Source: Paenibacillus sp. FSL H7-0331 (GTDB lineage Bacteria > Bacillota > Bacilli > Paenibacillales > NBRC-103111). From it: a stretch of 64,000 bases of DNA. The notes below the pieces were generated by a model. That model saw nothing but the letters and a program-made list of their open reading frames with translations. It was not told the origin of the DNA and searched no databases. Where the stretch lies: NCBI RefSeq assembly GCF_001956045.1, contig NZ_MRTH01000031.1, forward strand, positions 33,414 through 97,413, read 5' to 3'. This document shows, one piece after another, positions 34,724 to 44,460 of the stretch (position 1 is its first letter; the number at the start of each line of letters is the position of its first letter). Made by a program: the position numbers and the translations under genes.

Positions 34724-34866
34724 TATGAGCCTCCTTTCTTTTTATGGGGCATTTAAGAGTTCATAGAACAAGCAACACCGAGGGAACTGGGGCGTAAGCT
34801 TAACTTCACCAAGATGATGCAAGTTTCGATTGTTCAGCGGCAATACTTTCTTAGGAGGATACCCTT

Positions 34867-35568
34867 TTGTCTTATGGTAAAATTGGCATTATAGGTGCAA
34901 TGAAAGAAGAAATCGCATTATTTCTAGAACATATGGAGCAGGTTGAGACTACGGAAAAAGCCCGAATTCAATTTCTGGAGGGGCTCTTGCATAACCAAAG
35001 AATCGTACTGTGCAAATCGGGTGTTGGCAAAGTTAATGCTGCTGTGACCACTCAAATATTGATTGATACATATGGAGTCGATTCCATTATATTTACAGGA
35101 GTTGCCGGGGCAGTTCATCCGGATTTAAATGTTGGAGATATCGTTATTTCTTCCGAGCTCATGCAGCATGATATGGATGTTACGGCGTTAGGATTTCCGC
35201 GTGGGACGATTCCTTATGAAGAAGTCTCGTTGTTTGTATCGGATGAACGTCTCAAGCAAGCAGCGCTCGATGCAAGCAATGAGCTTTTTCCTGGTCAAGT
35301 TCAAGTAGGCAGAGTATTGTCTGGTGATCAGTTTATTGCCAGCCGAGACACCGTTGCCAAGCTCTATAGTGAGCTGCAGGGGACGTGTACTGAAATGGAG
35401 GGTGCCGCTGTTGCACAGGTGTGTGCAATGAACAGTATCCCGCAGGTCGTGATCCGTTCGATGTCGGATAAAGCCGATGGATCGGCAGAAGTGAATTTTG
35501 CTCAATTTACATTGCAGGCATCCGAGAATTCATATCGAATAGTCGATCATATGCTGAAGCATTTGTAA
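34867..35568 (+). CDS. mtnN: 5'-methylthioadenosine/S-adenosylhomocysteine nucleosidase
   Basis: Enzyme of 233 residues with a TTG start following TTAGGAGGA. It hydrolyses methylthioadenosine and S-adenosylhomocysteine to adenine plus the thioribose product, in sulfur salvage and methyl-cycle clean-up. It starts I-G-I-I-G-A-M-K-E-E-I, carries F-T-G-V-A-G-A-V, G-D-Q-F-I-A-S, the substrate motif C-T-E-M-E-G-A-A-V-A-Q-V with its Glu, and the catalytic Asp in R-S-M-S-D-K-A-D-G. Length is standard. It lies between ccpA and glyS; no SAM riboswitch is seen ahead of it. Confidence 0.93.
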   Translation: MSYGKIGIIGAMKEEIALFLEHMEQVETTEKARIQFLEGLLHNQRIVLCKSGVGKVNAAVTTQILIDTYGVDSIIFTGVAGAVHPDLNVGDIVISSELMQHDMDVTALGFPRGTIPYEEVSLFVSDERLKQAALDASNELFPGQVQVGRVLSGDQFIASRDTVAKLYSELQGTCTEMEGAAVAQVCAMNSIPQVVIRSMSDKADGSAEVNFAQFTLQASENSYRIVDHMLKHL

Positions 35569-35592
35569 CCATATAGAAGGAGAGAACGAATC

Positions 35593-36975
35593 ATGACAGT
35601 TAGCATGGAACAGGTTGTAGCTTTAGCTAAACATAGAGGCTTTATTTTCCCGGGATCAGAGATATATGGCGGATTAGCCAACACTTGGGATTACGGTCCG
35701 CTTGGTGTTGAATTGAAAAATAATATCAAAAAAGCCTGGTGGAAAAAGTTTATTCAGGAATCTCCATTCAACGTAGGCTTGGATGCAGCAATTCTGATGA
35801 ACCCACAAGCATGGGTGGCCTCGGGTCACGTAGGTAACTTTAATGATCCTATGATCGACTGTAAACAGTGTAAAGCTCGCCATCGCGCGGATAAAATTAT
35901 TGAAAATGCCTTAGATGCAAAAGGGATTGAAATGGTTGTCGACGGTTTGTCGTTCGATCAAATGAGTGCTTTGATGGTTGAGCACCATATTGTATGCCCG
36001 GATTGCGGTGCTTTTGATTACACGGAAATACGTCAGTTCAACCTGATGTTCAAAACTTTTCAAGGCGTTACTGAAGCTAGCTCGAATGTCGTCTACATGC
36101 GTCCGGAAACGGCACAAGGCATCTTCGTTAATTTCAAAAACGTACAGCGTACGATGAGAAAGAAGCTCCCGTTCGGTATTGGACAAATCGGTAAAAGCTT
36201 CCGTAACGAGATCACTCCAGGTAACTTTACGTTCCGTACCCGCGAGTTCGAGCAAATGGAGCTTGAATTTTTCTGTAAGCCTGGCGAAGATATACAGTGG
36301 TTTGAGTACTGGAGAAACTATTGCTTCCAATGGCTGCTCAATCTTGGATTGAAAGAAAACAACATCCGTATGAGAGATCATTCTGATGATGAGCTGTCTC
36401 ATTACAGTAATGCAACTTCGGACATCGAATTCAAGTTTCCTTTTGGATGGGGAGAACTGTGGGGCATTGCAGACCGTACCGACTACGATCTGAAGCAGCA
36501 CATGCAGCACTCGGGCGAGGATTTTAACTATATCGACCAAGAGAGCAGTGACCGCTATGTTCCTTATTGTATCGAGCCTTCACTTGGGGCTGACCGGGTT
36601 ACACTGGCATTTCTGATTGATGCTTATGAAGAGCAGCAGCTGGAAGGCGATGACAGCCGGACCGTATTGCGCTTCCATCCCGCTTTGGCGCCGATTAAGG
36701 CAGCAATCTTCCCGCTGTCCAAGAAGCTCTCAGAGGGTGCTCAGAGCGTGTTTGAGGGGCTATCCAAACATTTCATGGTTGATTATGATGAATCAGGTTC
36801 AATCGGTAAAAGATATCGTCGTCACGATGAGATTGGTACACCTTTCTGTATCACATACGACTTTGACTCCGAGCAGGATGGTCAAGTGACCGTGCGTCAC
36901 CGCGATTCGATGGAACAAACAAGAATGCCGATCAGCGAGCTGAAGGCGTTTATCGAAGAAAAGATCCAGTTTTAA
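35593..36975 (+). CDS. glyS: Glycyl-tRNA synthetase (single-chain, dimeric type)
   Basis: Class II synthetase of 460 residues that charges tRNA-Gly. It is the alpha2-type glycyl enzyme (often named glyQS): N-terminal [13 protein letters not shown], motif 2 R-P-E-T-A-Q-G-I-F and [21 protein letters not shown], motif 3 G-A-D-R-V-T-L-A, then the anticodon-binding domain. AAGGAGAG precedes the ATG. No T-box leader is visible, although one is common for this gene in Firmicutes. It is followed by a terminator. Confidence 0.94.
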   Translation: MTVSMEQVVALAKHRGFIFPGSEIYGGLANTWDYGPLGVELKNNIKKAWWKKFIQESPFNVGLDAAILMNPQAWVASGHVGNFNDPMIDCKQCKARHRADKIIENALDAKGIEMVVDGLSFDQMSALMVEHHIVCPDCGAFDYTEIRQFNLMFKTFQGVTEASSNVVYMRPETAQGIFVNFKNVQRTMRKKLPFGIGQIGKSFRNEITPGNFTFRTREFEQMELEFFCKPGEDIQWFEYWRNYCFQWLLNLGLKENNIRMRDHSDDELSHYSNATSDIEFKFPFGWGELWGIADRTDYDLKQHMQHSGEDFNYIDQESSDRYVPYCIEPSLGADRVTLAFLIDAYEEQQLEGDDSRTVLRFHPALAPIKAAIFPLSKKLSEGAQSVFEGLSKHFMVDYDESGSIGKRYRRHDEIGTPFCITYDFDSEQDGQVTVRHRDSMEQTRMPISELKAFIEEKIQF

Positions 36976-37000
36976 GCTGTAGCAATAAAGAAAATACAAA

Positions 37001-37042
37001 GGCCCGCTTCCATTCGACTTATGGAATGCGGGCTTAATTTTT
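37001..37042 (+). terminator. Hairpin terminator after glyS
   Basis: GCCCGC (37002-37007) with an inner CCAT pairs with ATGG and GCGGGC (37028-37033), followed by T-rich TTAATTTTTTG. Confidence 0.85.
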
Positions 37043-37083
37043 TGAATAACAGAAGTCGTCATTATCCTGCAGCATACTGTTGA

Positions 37084-38265
37084 TCAAGGTAAATAAAGCG
37101 CAGCTAATTCCTTGATATGGCGATTCTTCAATGTGATTTCATGACGGCGTGGCATGGGTTCCCACTCATCTGTACAATCCAGCCAAGTAGTAGGCAGTAT
37201 GACAGGACACTCGTTTTGCCACTGGGACAGCCAGGCTGATGGCAGTTTTAGCGTTGGGTCCTGCTCTACCTGCCCAATCAGCGGATGATCGTTCATTTCA
37301 AGCCAGAGGAGACTCCAGGCGCGAGGAACGACCCGCCAGATATCGTATCCGCCGCCGCCGAGCGCTACCCAACGCCCCTCACAATACTGATGGGCAAGCC
37401 GATGGATCAGCCGCGGCATCGCTTTGTAAATATTCATGCTGCAGTGGATGTGGGACAAGGGATCATATGCATGAGCATCACAGCCATGTTGGGACACGAT
37501 CAGATCGGGCTTGAAATGGTCGATAGCCTTGTTAAGAATCTCCTCCAGACATTCCAGCCATGAGGCGTCCTCAGTATAAGGCTCCAAGGGAATATTGATA
37601 CAGGTTCCGAATGCAATGCCTTCACCACGTTCATTAACAGCACCAGTTCCGGGAAACAAATATTTTCCGGTCTCATGGATGGATACGGTGCATACTTCCG
37701 GGTCGGTGTAAAAACTCCACTGTACGCCATCGCCATGATGAACGTCAGTATCGATATACAGCACACGGGCGCCGTACTGCTTCTTGGCATGCTCAATGGC
37801 TACAGACGCATCATTATACACACAGAAGCCGGCTCCCTTGTTTGATAGTGCATGATGGAGTCCACCTCCCAAGTGCAAGGCATGCGAGGAGCGTCCGCTC
37901 ATTACGGTATCGACAGCCAGGAGGGAGCCTCCAACCACTGTCGAGGTTATGGCATGCATGCCCTGAAAAAAAGGCGTATCCTCCGTATCAAGTCCGTAAC
38001 GACTGGCCTGATTAACGGCCTCTGGGTTCGGCGCTGCTTCACTTAGTAATTTTACTTCGCTTACATAGTCAGCGCTGTGAACAGCTAACAGTTGCTCATC
38101 AAGGGCTGCGGAAGGAGATAATATAGCTTGATCAGGCAGCGTATTCAGACTACGCAGCAAATCAACGGTCAGCGTCAGCCGCTTTTGATTGAAGGGATGA
38201 TCCTTATTAAAGCGATATCCCGTTTCACTTTCATCATAAATAAAAAAAGCTGGAATCGTCATCAT
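37084..38265 (-). CDS. acuC: Acetoin utilisation deacetylase
   Basis: Histone-deacetylase-fold enzyme of 393 residues. It carries Y-I-D-T-D-V-H-H-G-D-G-V-Q (metal-binding Asp/His) near residues 168-180, H-E-T-G-K-Y-L-F-P-G-T-G, and S-Q-H-G-C-D-A-H-A-Y-D-P-L, plus G-G-G-G-Y near 300. In Bacillus AcuC removes the acetyl group from acetyl-CoA synthetase (AcsA) to switch it on. It lies 25 bases downstream of acuA on the same strand; the third gene of the Bacillus operon, acuB, is not between them. Confidence 0.92.
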   Translation of the reverse strand: MMTIPAFFIYDESETGYRFNKDHPFNQKRLTLTVDLLRSLNTLPDQAILSPSAALDEQLLAVHSADYVSEVKLLSEAAPNPEAVNQASRYGLDTEDTPFFQGMHAITSTVVGGSLLAVDTVMSGRSSHALHLGGGLHHALSNKGAGFCVYNDASVAIEHAKKQYGARVLYIDTDVHHGDGVQWSFYTDPEVCTVSIHETGKYLFPGTGAVNERGEGIAFGTCINIPLEPYTEDASWLECLEEILNKAIDHFKPDLIVSQHGCDAHAYDPLSHIHCSMNIYKAMPRLIHRLAHQYCEGRWVALGGGGYDIWRVVPRAWSLLWLEMNDHPLIGQVEQDPTLKLPSAWLSQWQNECPVILPTTWLDCTDEWEPMPRRHEITLKNRHIKELAALYLP

Positions 38266-38290
38266 TTACGCCCCCGGGTATGGATACAAA

Positions 38291-38926
38291 TCAGTACATA
38301 AAACGTTGTTGAAATCGGACACGATCAAACTGCTCAACGGAAGTCAATGGCACCTGTTTACCTACACGTACCATCAGACAGTTTGCGGGATGTGAGCATA
38401 TTTCGGGATCATCCGTAGCAAACCAGACCATATCTACACTCTGCATCAGTTTTTCCATCATTTTGCGGTAATCCCACACATTCAACCCATTTTTTTCCAG
38501 ATCCCAGTGCCAATAATATTCAGTAGTAAAAGTAATGACATTTTCCAGTTGGCCATCCTCAAAGGCAAGTCGGATCATACGTTTTCCGAGTCCAAGTCCG
38601 CGATAATCATCGGCAACCTCGATAGCTCCTAATTCTACTAGATCCTCCATATGACCTTGCGACCAGCGTTCCATTTCGTCTGCATAATGAAAGGTTACAT
38701 AACCAATGATGAGATCTTCAATCCTTGATACAATGATGCGGCCTTCTGGAAGCTCGGCGATTTCAACGAGAGCAATGAACTGCTCGGGAGGACGTCGAAA
38801 TGCATCCAGATCGGGATGCATCCGGTATTGCGCTAATTGTTCAGGCGGAACAGGGCCTTCTACAACAATCGAAGAAGAATTGCTGCTTGGGACAAGCTGC
38901 GAATGGTATATTTTTATATGCTGCAT
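38291..38926 (-). CDS. acuA: Acetoin utilisation acetyltransferase
   Basis: GNAT-type acetyltransferase of 211 residues, with the acetyl-CoA loop D-D-Y-R-G-L-G-L-G-K-R-M-I near residues 112-124. In Bacillus AcuA acetylates the active-site Lys of AcsA and so shuts it off. It is the first gene of the minus-strand acuA-acuC unit and is divergent from acsA, its expected target, over about 270 bases. The final residues, Q-F-D-R-V-R-F-Q-Q-R-F, are typical of AcuA. AAGGAG-like site GGAGAAG precedes the ATG. Confidence 0.92.
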   Translation of the reverse strand: MQHIKIYHSQLVPSSNSSSIVVEGPVPPEQLAQYRMHPDLDAFRRPPEQFIALVEIAELPEGRIIVSRIEDLIIGYVTFHYADEMERWSQGHMEDLVELGAIEVADDYRGLGLGKRMIRLAFEDGQLENVITFTTEYYWHWDLEKNGLNVWDYRKMMEKLMQSVDMVWFATDDPEICSHPANCLMVRVGKQVPLTSVEQFDRVRFQQRFMY

Positions 38927-39080
38927 GCCGTTCTTCTCCTTTCAGAGATAAAGCGAGGTTCATAGGTTACCTTATCGCAGATTATAGCATGTGTGGTAGT
39001 TTCTTGGAAGCCGTCAGGCCGAGCCAACTGCACGGGAGAGACGCAGTATATAGGTAACCCAAAATTTTGTGTAAGAAGGG

Positions 39081-39110
39081 TTAGTCGGATAAAACGGGAT
39101 ATGGTATAAT
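39081..39110 (+). promoter_or_regulatory. acsA promoter
   Basis: A perfect TATAAT (39105-39110) with TTAGTC (39081-39086) 18 bases before it. Transcription would start about 39117, leaving an 80-base leader. Confidence 0.5.
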
Positions 39111-39146
39111 AGCCATTGTATAAAAGCTATTACTTCGATAAGGGGC

Positions 39147-39161
39147 TTGTAAGCGTTTTAT
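39147..39161 (+). promoter_or_regulatory. cre-like catabolite repression site in the acsA leader
   Basis: TTGTAAGCGTTTTAT matches the cre consensus (WTGNAANCGNWWNCA) except for its last two bases. It lies about 30 bases inside the transcript, where CcpA can block an advancing polymerase. acsA of Bacillus is known to be CcpA-controlled. Confidence 0.5.
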
Positions 39162-39196
39162 CGAGATCAATCGTTAAAATTCAGGAGGCACTTGAT

Positions 39197-40921
39197 ATGG
39201 ATCATACGAATATTGAGAGTATTGAAGCTGTTTCGATATCATCGAATATGAAAGATTATGAACAGGAACGTGCGAATTTCAGTTGGGAACAGATTGAACA
39301 ACAGTTTACCTGGTCGACTACGGGAAATGTAAATGCCGCATATGAGGCCATTGACAGACACACCGAGTCCTCCAGAAAGGATAAAATTGCTCTTCATTAC
39401 AGTGATGACAAGCGTGAAGAATCCTATACGTATCAACAGATGAAGGAGCAATCCAATCGGTTTGGGAACGTACTGCGCAAGCTCGGCATCACCAAGGGAG
39501 AGCGTGTATTTATTTTTATGCCGCGCACGCCTGAGCTCTATTTTGCATTGCTTGGCTCCATTAAGGTAGGTGCAGTGGTAGGCCCGTTGTTCGAAGCCTT
39601 CATGGAAACCGCAGTTAGAGATCGTCTGCAGGATAGTGGTGCCATTGCCATCGTCACAACACCTCAGCTTGTATCGAGAATCCCTGTAGCTGAGCTTCCC
39701 GATTTGAAGCATATTATTATTGTAGGCGATAATCTTGAGCTATCCGAGGGACAAGTCGATTTCCACAAGGAAATGGCGCAAGCGACAGACCAATTGGATA
39801 TCGAGTGGGTGGACCGTGAGGATGGTTTATTGATTCATTATACTTCAGGATCAACAGGCAAGCCCAAAGGTGTATTTCATGCACATAATGCGATGCTGCA
39901 GCACTACTACACCGGCCGCGTAGTACTTGATTTGCAGGAATCGGATGTATATTGGTGTACAGCGGACCCAGGCTGGGTTACGGGCACCTCTTATGGAATA
40001 TTTGGTCCCTGGTTGAATGGGGCTACCAATGTTATTCGCGGCGGTCGCTTCAGTCCACAGGACTGGTATCGTACTCTGGAGAAATACGGTGTAACGGTTT
40101 GGTACAGCGCTCCAACTGCCTTTAGAATGCTAATGGGAGCTGGGGATGAGGTATCCACAAGCTTTGATTTATCTAAGCTTCGCCATGTACTGAGTGTAGG
40201 AGAACCGTTAAATCCTGAAGTGGTTCGTTGGGGATTAAAGGTTTACAATCAACGTATTCACGATACATGGTGGATGACGGAGACGGGCGGGCAATTAATT
40301 TGCAATTACCCTTGCATGGCTATACGTCCAGGCTCTATGGGTAAGCCGCTTCCAGGTATTGAAGCTTCAATTGTTGATGACTCCGGTAATGTTCTTCCTC
40401 CTTACAGGATGGGCAATTTGGCAATTAAGACGCCTTGGCCTTCCATGATGCGTAAAATCTGGAACAACCCTGCCAAATACGAAGAATACTTCCGTATCCC
40501 AGGCTGGTATATTTCGGGCGACTCCGCCTATTATGACGAAGATGGTTACTTTTGGTTTCAAGGTCGTGTGGATGATGTCATCAATACCGCAGGCGAGCGG
40601 GTAGGTCCGTTTGAAGTAGAAAGCAAGCTGGTTGAGCATCCGGCCGTAGCTGAAGCAGGAGTGATAGGTAAACCAGACCCGATGCGCGGTGAAATTATTA
40701 AAGCATTCATCGCATTACGTGAAGGCTATACAGCCTCTGATGAGCTGAAGGCGGAAATATCCAAGTTTGTAAAAGAAGGGCTATCGGCACATGCAGCGCC
40801 TCGTGAAATTGAATTCAAAGATAAGCTTCCCAAAACACGCAGCGGCAAAATAATGCGTCGAGTTCTTAAAGCTTGGGAACTGAATCTGCCTACCGGAGAC
40901 TTGTCAACGATAGAAGATTAA
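39197..40921 (+). CDS. acsA: Acetyl-CoA synthetase
   Basis: Enzyme of 574 residues making acetyl-CoA from acetate, ATP and CoA. The ATG at 39197 is chosen because AGGAGG lies nine bases before it; an upstream in-frame ATG at 39116 would sit at the transcription start. Motifs: Y-T-S-G-S-T-G-K-P-K-G (AMP-binding), D-T-W-W-M-T-E-T-G-G, W-Y-I-S-G-D-S-A, and P-K-T-R-S-G-K-I-M-R-R with Lys551, the residue that AcuA acetylates and AcuC frees. Divergent from acuA, with a cre-like site in its leader. Single-gene unit ending at a terminator. Confidence 0.93.
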   Translation: MDHTNIESIEAVSISSNMKDYEQERANFSWEQIEQQFTWSTTGNVNAAYEAIDRHTESSRKDKIALHYSDDKREESYTYQQMKEQSNRFGNVLRKLGITKGERVFIFMPRTPELYFALLGSIKVGAVVGPLFEAFMETAVRDRLQDSGAIAIVTTPQLVSRIPVAELPDLKHIIIVGDNLELSEGQVDFHKEMAQATDQLDIEWVDREDGLLIHYTSGSTGKPKGVFHAHNAMLQHYYTGRVVLDLQESDVYWCTADPGWVTGTSYGIFGPWLNGATNVIRGGRFSPQDWYRTLEKYGVTVWYSAPTAFRMLMGAGDEVSTSFDLSKLRHVLSVGEPLNPEVVRWGLKVYNQRIHDTWWMTETGGQLICNYPCMAIRPGSMGKPLPGIEASIVDDSGNVLPPYRMGNLAIKTPWPSMMRKIWNNPAKYEEYFRIPGWYISGDSAYYDEDGYFWFQGRVDDVINTAGERVGPFEVESKLVEHPAVAEAGVIGKPDPMRGEIIKAFIALREGYTASDELKAEISKFVKEGLSAHAAPREIEFKDKLPKTRSGKIMRRVLKAWELNLPTGDLSTIED

Positions 40922-40954
40922 TAGCATACGCTTGATATTGAATCGTTTTACAAT

Positions 40955-41017
40955 AAAAATACCCTTTTATGATCTTAAGTTCATCTACATGAACATTGAT
41001 CGCGAAAGGGTATTTTT
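40955..41017. terminator. Bidirectional hairpin terminator
   Basis: AAAAATACCCTTT (40955-40967) pairs with AAAGGGTATTTTT (41005-41017), with an inner TTCAT/ATGAA stem. It serves both acsA and the opposing penicillin-binding protein gene. Confidence 0.85.
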
Positions 41018-41023
41018 GTTCAT

Positions 41024-44000
41024 TTACTTTTTAAATCTGACTGCAGCCGACTGCTTCGATTCACCTAAATCGTTCGTAGCTGCTATCTTATAAAAGCCAT
41101 CATAAACTGCCGCATAATATCGGAATTCCGTACCGCTGCTTATTGTGCCAAGTTTGCTGTAAGCACCTGTTTCTTTGTCGCTGTAAAAAATGGTGTACTG
41201 CTTAACCTTGTCTTTGGCTGCATTAGCTTTCCAGCTTATGACCAGGCCAGCTTCAACCGCTTTGATGGACATGCCTGAAGGTGTTTCAGGAACTGCTAGT
41301 GGCGGTCCTGGAGAAAATAAAGAGTCTCCCTGATTCGCAGTACCTGGAGCTGCACCATTATTGGTGCCGTTGTTGTTAGTACCTGTTCCTGGATTGGCTG
41401 CTCCATCGGTGCCTGTTCCTGGTTTACCTGCACCATTGTTACTGCCATTCCCTGTTCCTGGCGTAGCCGTACCTGAGCCTGTTGCCGTGTTTCCGCCTGT
41501 TGAAGTAGCTCCTGTAGGACTGCCTGTCAAAGGAGGTGGCAGAATAGCTCCAGACACGTCAGGAATGAGCGACAAAGGATCCACAATAGAACCATCTGTA
41601 AAGGAGGCTTTGCTTGGAGCCGATTCTTGACCTCCAACATCCACTGCAGTTACATAATATCCGAATACACCATTTCCTGCAGCCTGATCTGTAAATTTGG
41701 TTTCTTCGCCTGCATATGTAATTTTGCCGCCAAGACGCTCGAAAGGACCGCGATTGAGAGAACGGTATAGACGATAACCAACGGTATCCGGACTGCTGCT
41801 AGCTTGAAATGTAATAACGCTTGTATCACCTGCACGAGTTGCCACAACTGTGATGGGTGAGACAGGTGGCTTGCCATCATCAACCCGTGGATCATTCTCT
41901 GTTGGTGCATCATCCTCGTAATCAATGGGACGGTAATGATCAATGGAACGACGACGATCAGGTGAGACCTTTTGCATAATTTCCTGAATTTGCTTGAGAA
42001 TCCCACTGACAGATTTTTCGCGTTTGATTACCGTTTTTTCGGTCACGAATTCGGCAGGGGTTGATTCCTGAGCAATGTAGTTAATTCCATTAAATGGAAT
42101 AATCGATAGATTTATAAATACGTTATCCTCAACAGTGGGAATATACTTTCTGTTGAATAAATCAGTTACCAGCTTCCCGGATTTGGATGATGCTGCGCTC
42201 GGAAGCTTTCCTGAATATCCGGAAACCGTCATTTCAACAATATTTTCTGGCCGCTTGAATGTCTTGGTTGGAAAGTATTCAGGCTTTTTATTTATAGCTT
42301 CATTCATAACTAACGCCCAGATGTTCTTGGCACGCGAGGTGCCTCCTGTGCGACTGCTTAGTTTGTGAACAGGAGAATCGTAGCCGGCCCAGACACCTAA
42401 TGTAATATCTGGCGTGTAGCCCATAAACCAGGCATCAGCATCATCCTGTGTTGAGCCCGTTTTACCAACAATAGCGATTTTTCCATATTGTTTAAATTTG
42501 CTCATCAAATCTGTTGCTGTACCAGCCGTAACCACCGTTCGCATCATATCTGTCATCAGATAGGCAGTCTGCTCAGAGAATAGAGGAGTCGGTTTGGCTT
42601 CATGCTCATAAATAACCTTTCCTGTGGAGTCGGTAATTTGTTGAATCATGAACGCTTCATTATGAACACCCTTATTGGAAATCGTGTTGTAGGCGTTCGT
42701 TAATTCTTTAACCGAAACTCCATTGCGCATACCGCCAATAACGCCTGTTTGTGCGGAGTAATCTTCTTTGGCAATGGATGTAATCCCCATTTTTTTGGCT
42801 AAATCCCACGCATTCTCAATGCCGACAACATCCAAAAATATTTTGATGGCCGGTATATTGTAGGATTGATTGAAGGCTCTGCGTGCTGTAATTAAACCAT
42901 GGAACTGGTTATCCCAATTCTCAGGTATATGATAGCTGCCACGGTCTTTCAAGAGTATAGGAACATCGTCAATAATCGAACCAGGCTGTATGGCGCCTTT
43001 TTCCATAGCGGGAATGAAAGCAGCAATTGGTTTCATTGCCGAACCTGGTTGACGGTAAGCTTGAGTAGCATGATTCATTTGCTCTGTAAAGAAGTCACGG
43101 CCTTCCATCATGCCAAGAATAGCCCCGCTCTTCGAATCCATCATAACAGCTCCGATTTGTTCTATACCCTTAACAGGGTCCTCTGGAGTGAAATTGTCCG
43201 GATTTTCGGCAATATCCCGCATGGACTCGTAAATGTCTTTGTCGAGCGTCGTGTAAATCTTGTAGCCTGCTCGCCCTAATTGGGATTGGGTATTTCTCAA
43301 AGCTTCATTGTATGCATCGGAATTCGGCTGTGCGCTTAGCTTCGGATCCTGAACAGATAGGATAGCTTTGGCTGCAGCCTTTTCCATTTCGATCATCAGA
43401 TACGGATAGGTGGAGTAAGCCTTCTTAACCGGTTCTGCCAATGAACCCTGCAAGTCAAAATCCAGTGCCTCCTGGTATTGCTGCTGATTGATCTTGTTTT
43501 CTTCCAGCATACGTCGCAGTACGAGCTGTTGTCTGGTAGTAGCACGTTTGAACGCAGCTCCGTCGAATTGTCCCTTACTTGAAAATGCAGAATAATTGCT
43601 TGGAAGCTGAGGGACACCAGCTAAATAGGCAGCTTGGGCGATGTTAAGCTCCTTCAAATCAGTGATATTGAATATCCCTTTGGCTGCCGCTTTGATCCCG
43701 TATGCGTTGTAACCGGACGAACCATTCCCATAAGGGATTTTGTTCAAATAAGCGAGCAGGATTTCATCTTTCGACATCAGTCTTTCCATCCGCATCGCCA
43801 AAAAGATTTCCTTGGCTTTCCGGCTATCCTCGCGATCTAGCGTCAAAAACACACGCCGTGCGAGCTGCTGGGTTATCGTACTGCCTCCTGTTTGAATATC
43901 TTGCTTCATCAGCTTTTGATAAATGGCTCTTGCTGTTCCTTTAAAGTCTATTCCATTGTGTTCGTAAAAATTTTTGTCTTCAATGGCAAAGACGGCATCA

Positions 44001-44320
44001 ATAACTTGTGGAGGAATGTCTTCGAGCTTGGCCATAAGCCTGTCTTCTTCTCCACGGAGCTGCCCGATAATGGAGCCATCATTGAAATAAACAAAGCCCG
44101 AGAGTGCGTTTTCCTGAACCTGTGCGGTCATGGATTCCTTACTTCGGATAGGTTCTTCCTTGACGAGTGCGGAGACATAACCGAAGGCCACGCCGCCTCC
44201 CAAAAATCCGGCTATTACGCAAATGATCAGTATCCACTTGAAGGTGATGAGCGTATATTTGACGATACTCCATATTACATGCCAAGCTGTAGATTTCTTT
44301 TTCTCCATTTCCATCTCCAT
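41024..44320 (-). CDS. Class A penicillin-binding protein with fibronectin-like C-terminus
   Basis: Bifunctional wall synthase of 1098 residues. A membrane helix lies at about 27-52, a glycosyltransferase family 51 domain at about 80-250 (catalytic E114 in I-E-D-K-N-F-Y-E, then G-G-S-T-I-T-Q-Q-L), and a transpeptidase domain at about 385-680 with catalytic S427 (P-G-S-A-M-K-P) and the K-T-G-S-T motif. Two fibronectin III-like domains (about 810-900 and 1005-1098) are separated by a Gly/Thr/Asn-rich linker of about 65 residues. Family members are about 700-900 residues, so this one has a long extra tail. It is single and is read from an extended -10 promoter. Confidence 0.92.
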   Translation of the reverse strand: MEMEMEKKKSTAWHVIWSIVKYTLITFKWILIICVIAGFLGGGVAFGYVSALVKEEPIRSKESMTAQVQENALSGFVYFNDGSIIGQLRGEEDRLMAKLEDIPPQVIDAVFAIEDKNFYEHNGIDFKGTARAIYQKLMKQDIQTGGSTITQQLARRVFLTLDREDSRKAKEIFLAMRMERLMSKDEILLAYLNKIPYGNGSSGYNAYGIKAAAKGIFNITDLKELNIAQAAYLAGVPQLPSNYSAFSSKGQFDGAAFKRATTRQQLVLRRMLEENKINQQQYQEALDFDLQGSLAEPVKKAYSTYPYLMIEMEKAAAKAILSVQDPKLSAQPNSDAYNEALRNTQSQLGRAGYKIYTTLDKDIYESMRDIAENPDNFTPEDPVKGIEQIGAVMMDSKSGAILGMMEGRDFFTEQMNHATQAYRQPGSAMKPIAAFIPAMEKGAIQPGSIIDDVPILLKDRGSYHIPENWDNQFHGLITARRAFNQSYNIPAIKIFLDVVGIENAWDLAKKMGITSIAKEDYSAQTGVIGGMRNGVSVKELTNAYNTISNKGVHNEAFMIQQITDSTGKVIYEHEAKPTPLFSEQTAYLMTDMMRTVVTAGTATDLMSKFKQYGKIAIVGKTGSTQDDADAWFMGYTPDITLGVWAGYDSPVHKLSSRTGGTSRAKNIWALVMNEAINKKPEYFPTKTFKRPENIVEMTVSGYSGKLPSAASSKSGKLVTDLFNRKYIPTVEDNVFINLSIIPFNGINYIAQESTPAEFVTEKTVIKREKSVSGILKQIQEIMQKVSPDRRRSIDHYRPIDYEDDAPTENDPRVDDGKPPVSPITVVATRAGDTSVITFQASSSPDTVGYRLYRSLNRGPFERLGGKITYAGEETKFTDQAAGNGVFGYYVTAVDVGGQESAPSKASFTDGSIVDPLSLIPDVSGAILPPPLTGSPTGATSTGGNTATGSGTATPGTGNGSNNGAGKPGTGTDGAANPGTGTNNNGTNNGAAPGTANQGDSLFSPGPPLAVPETPSGMSIKAVEAGLVISWKANAAKDKVKQYTIFYSDKETGAYSKLGTISSGTEFRYYAAVYDGFYKIAATNDLGESKQSAAVRFKK

Positions 44321-44364
44321 ACCGATAACAATTCCTCCCGATTTTGGAACGACATACGTGGTTT

Positions 44365-44373
44365 ATTATACCA
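44365..44373 (-). promoter_or_regulatory. Extended -10 promoter of the penicillin-binding protein gene
   Basis: On the minus strand TGGTATAAT (44365-44373) is an extended -10 box 45 bases before the ATG. No good -35 box stands at the usual distance. Confidence 0.45.
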
Positions 44374-44425
44374 CAAAGGAACTCACGATGGACACTAGTG
44401 TTCGACAATTACTTCGGTATTATGT

Positions 44426-44454
44426 TTGACAACGCAATGAGGTTATGATATAAA
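44426..44454 (+). promoter_or_regulatory. Promoter of the tyrS T-box transcript
   Basis: Perfect -35 TTGACA (44426-44431), 17-base spacer, -10 TATAAA (44449-44454). Confidence 0.7.
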
Positions 44455-44460
44455 TCATGT

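Noticed and set aside
34724..34866. T-box or SAM riboswitch before mtnN/glyS
   Set aside because: No GGTGGTACCGCG core and no S-box motifs were found; the region has only a ribosome site and a weak leader.
41361..41630. Open frame on the plus strand, rich in Pro/Val
   Set aside because: It lies antisense to the Gly/Thr-rich linker of the penicillin-binding protein, where the base bias opens the other strand. No ribosome site or family match.
43892..44398. 168-residue open frame on the plus strand
   Set aside because: It is antisense to the N-terminal part of the penicillin-binding protein gene, which is clearly coding; composition is that of a shadow frame.
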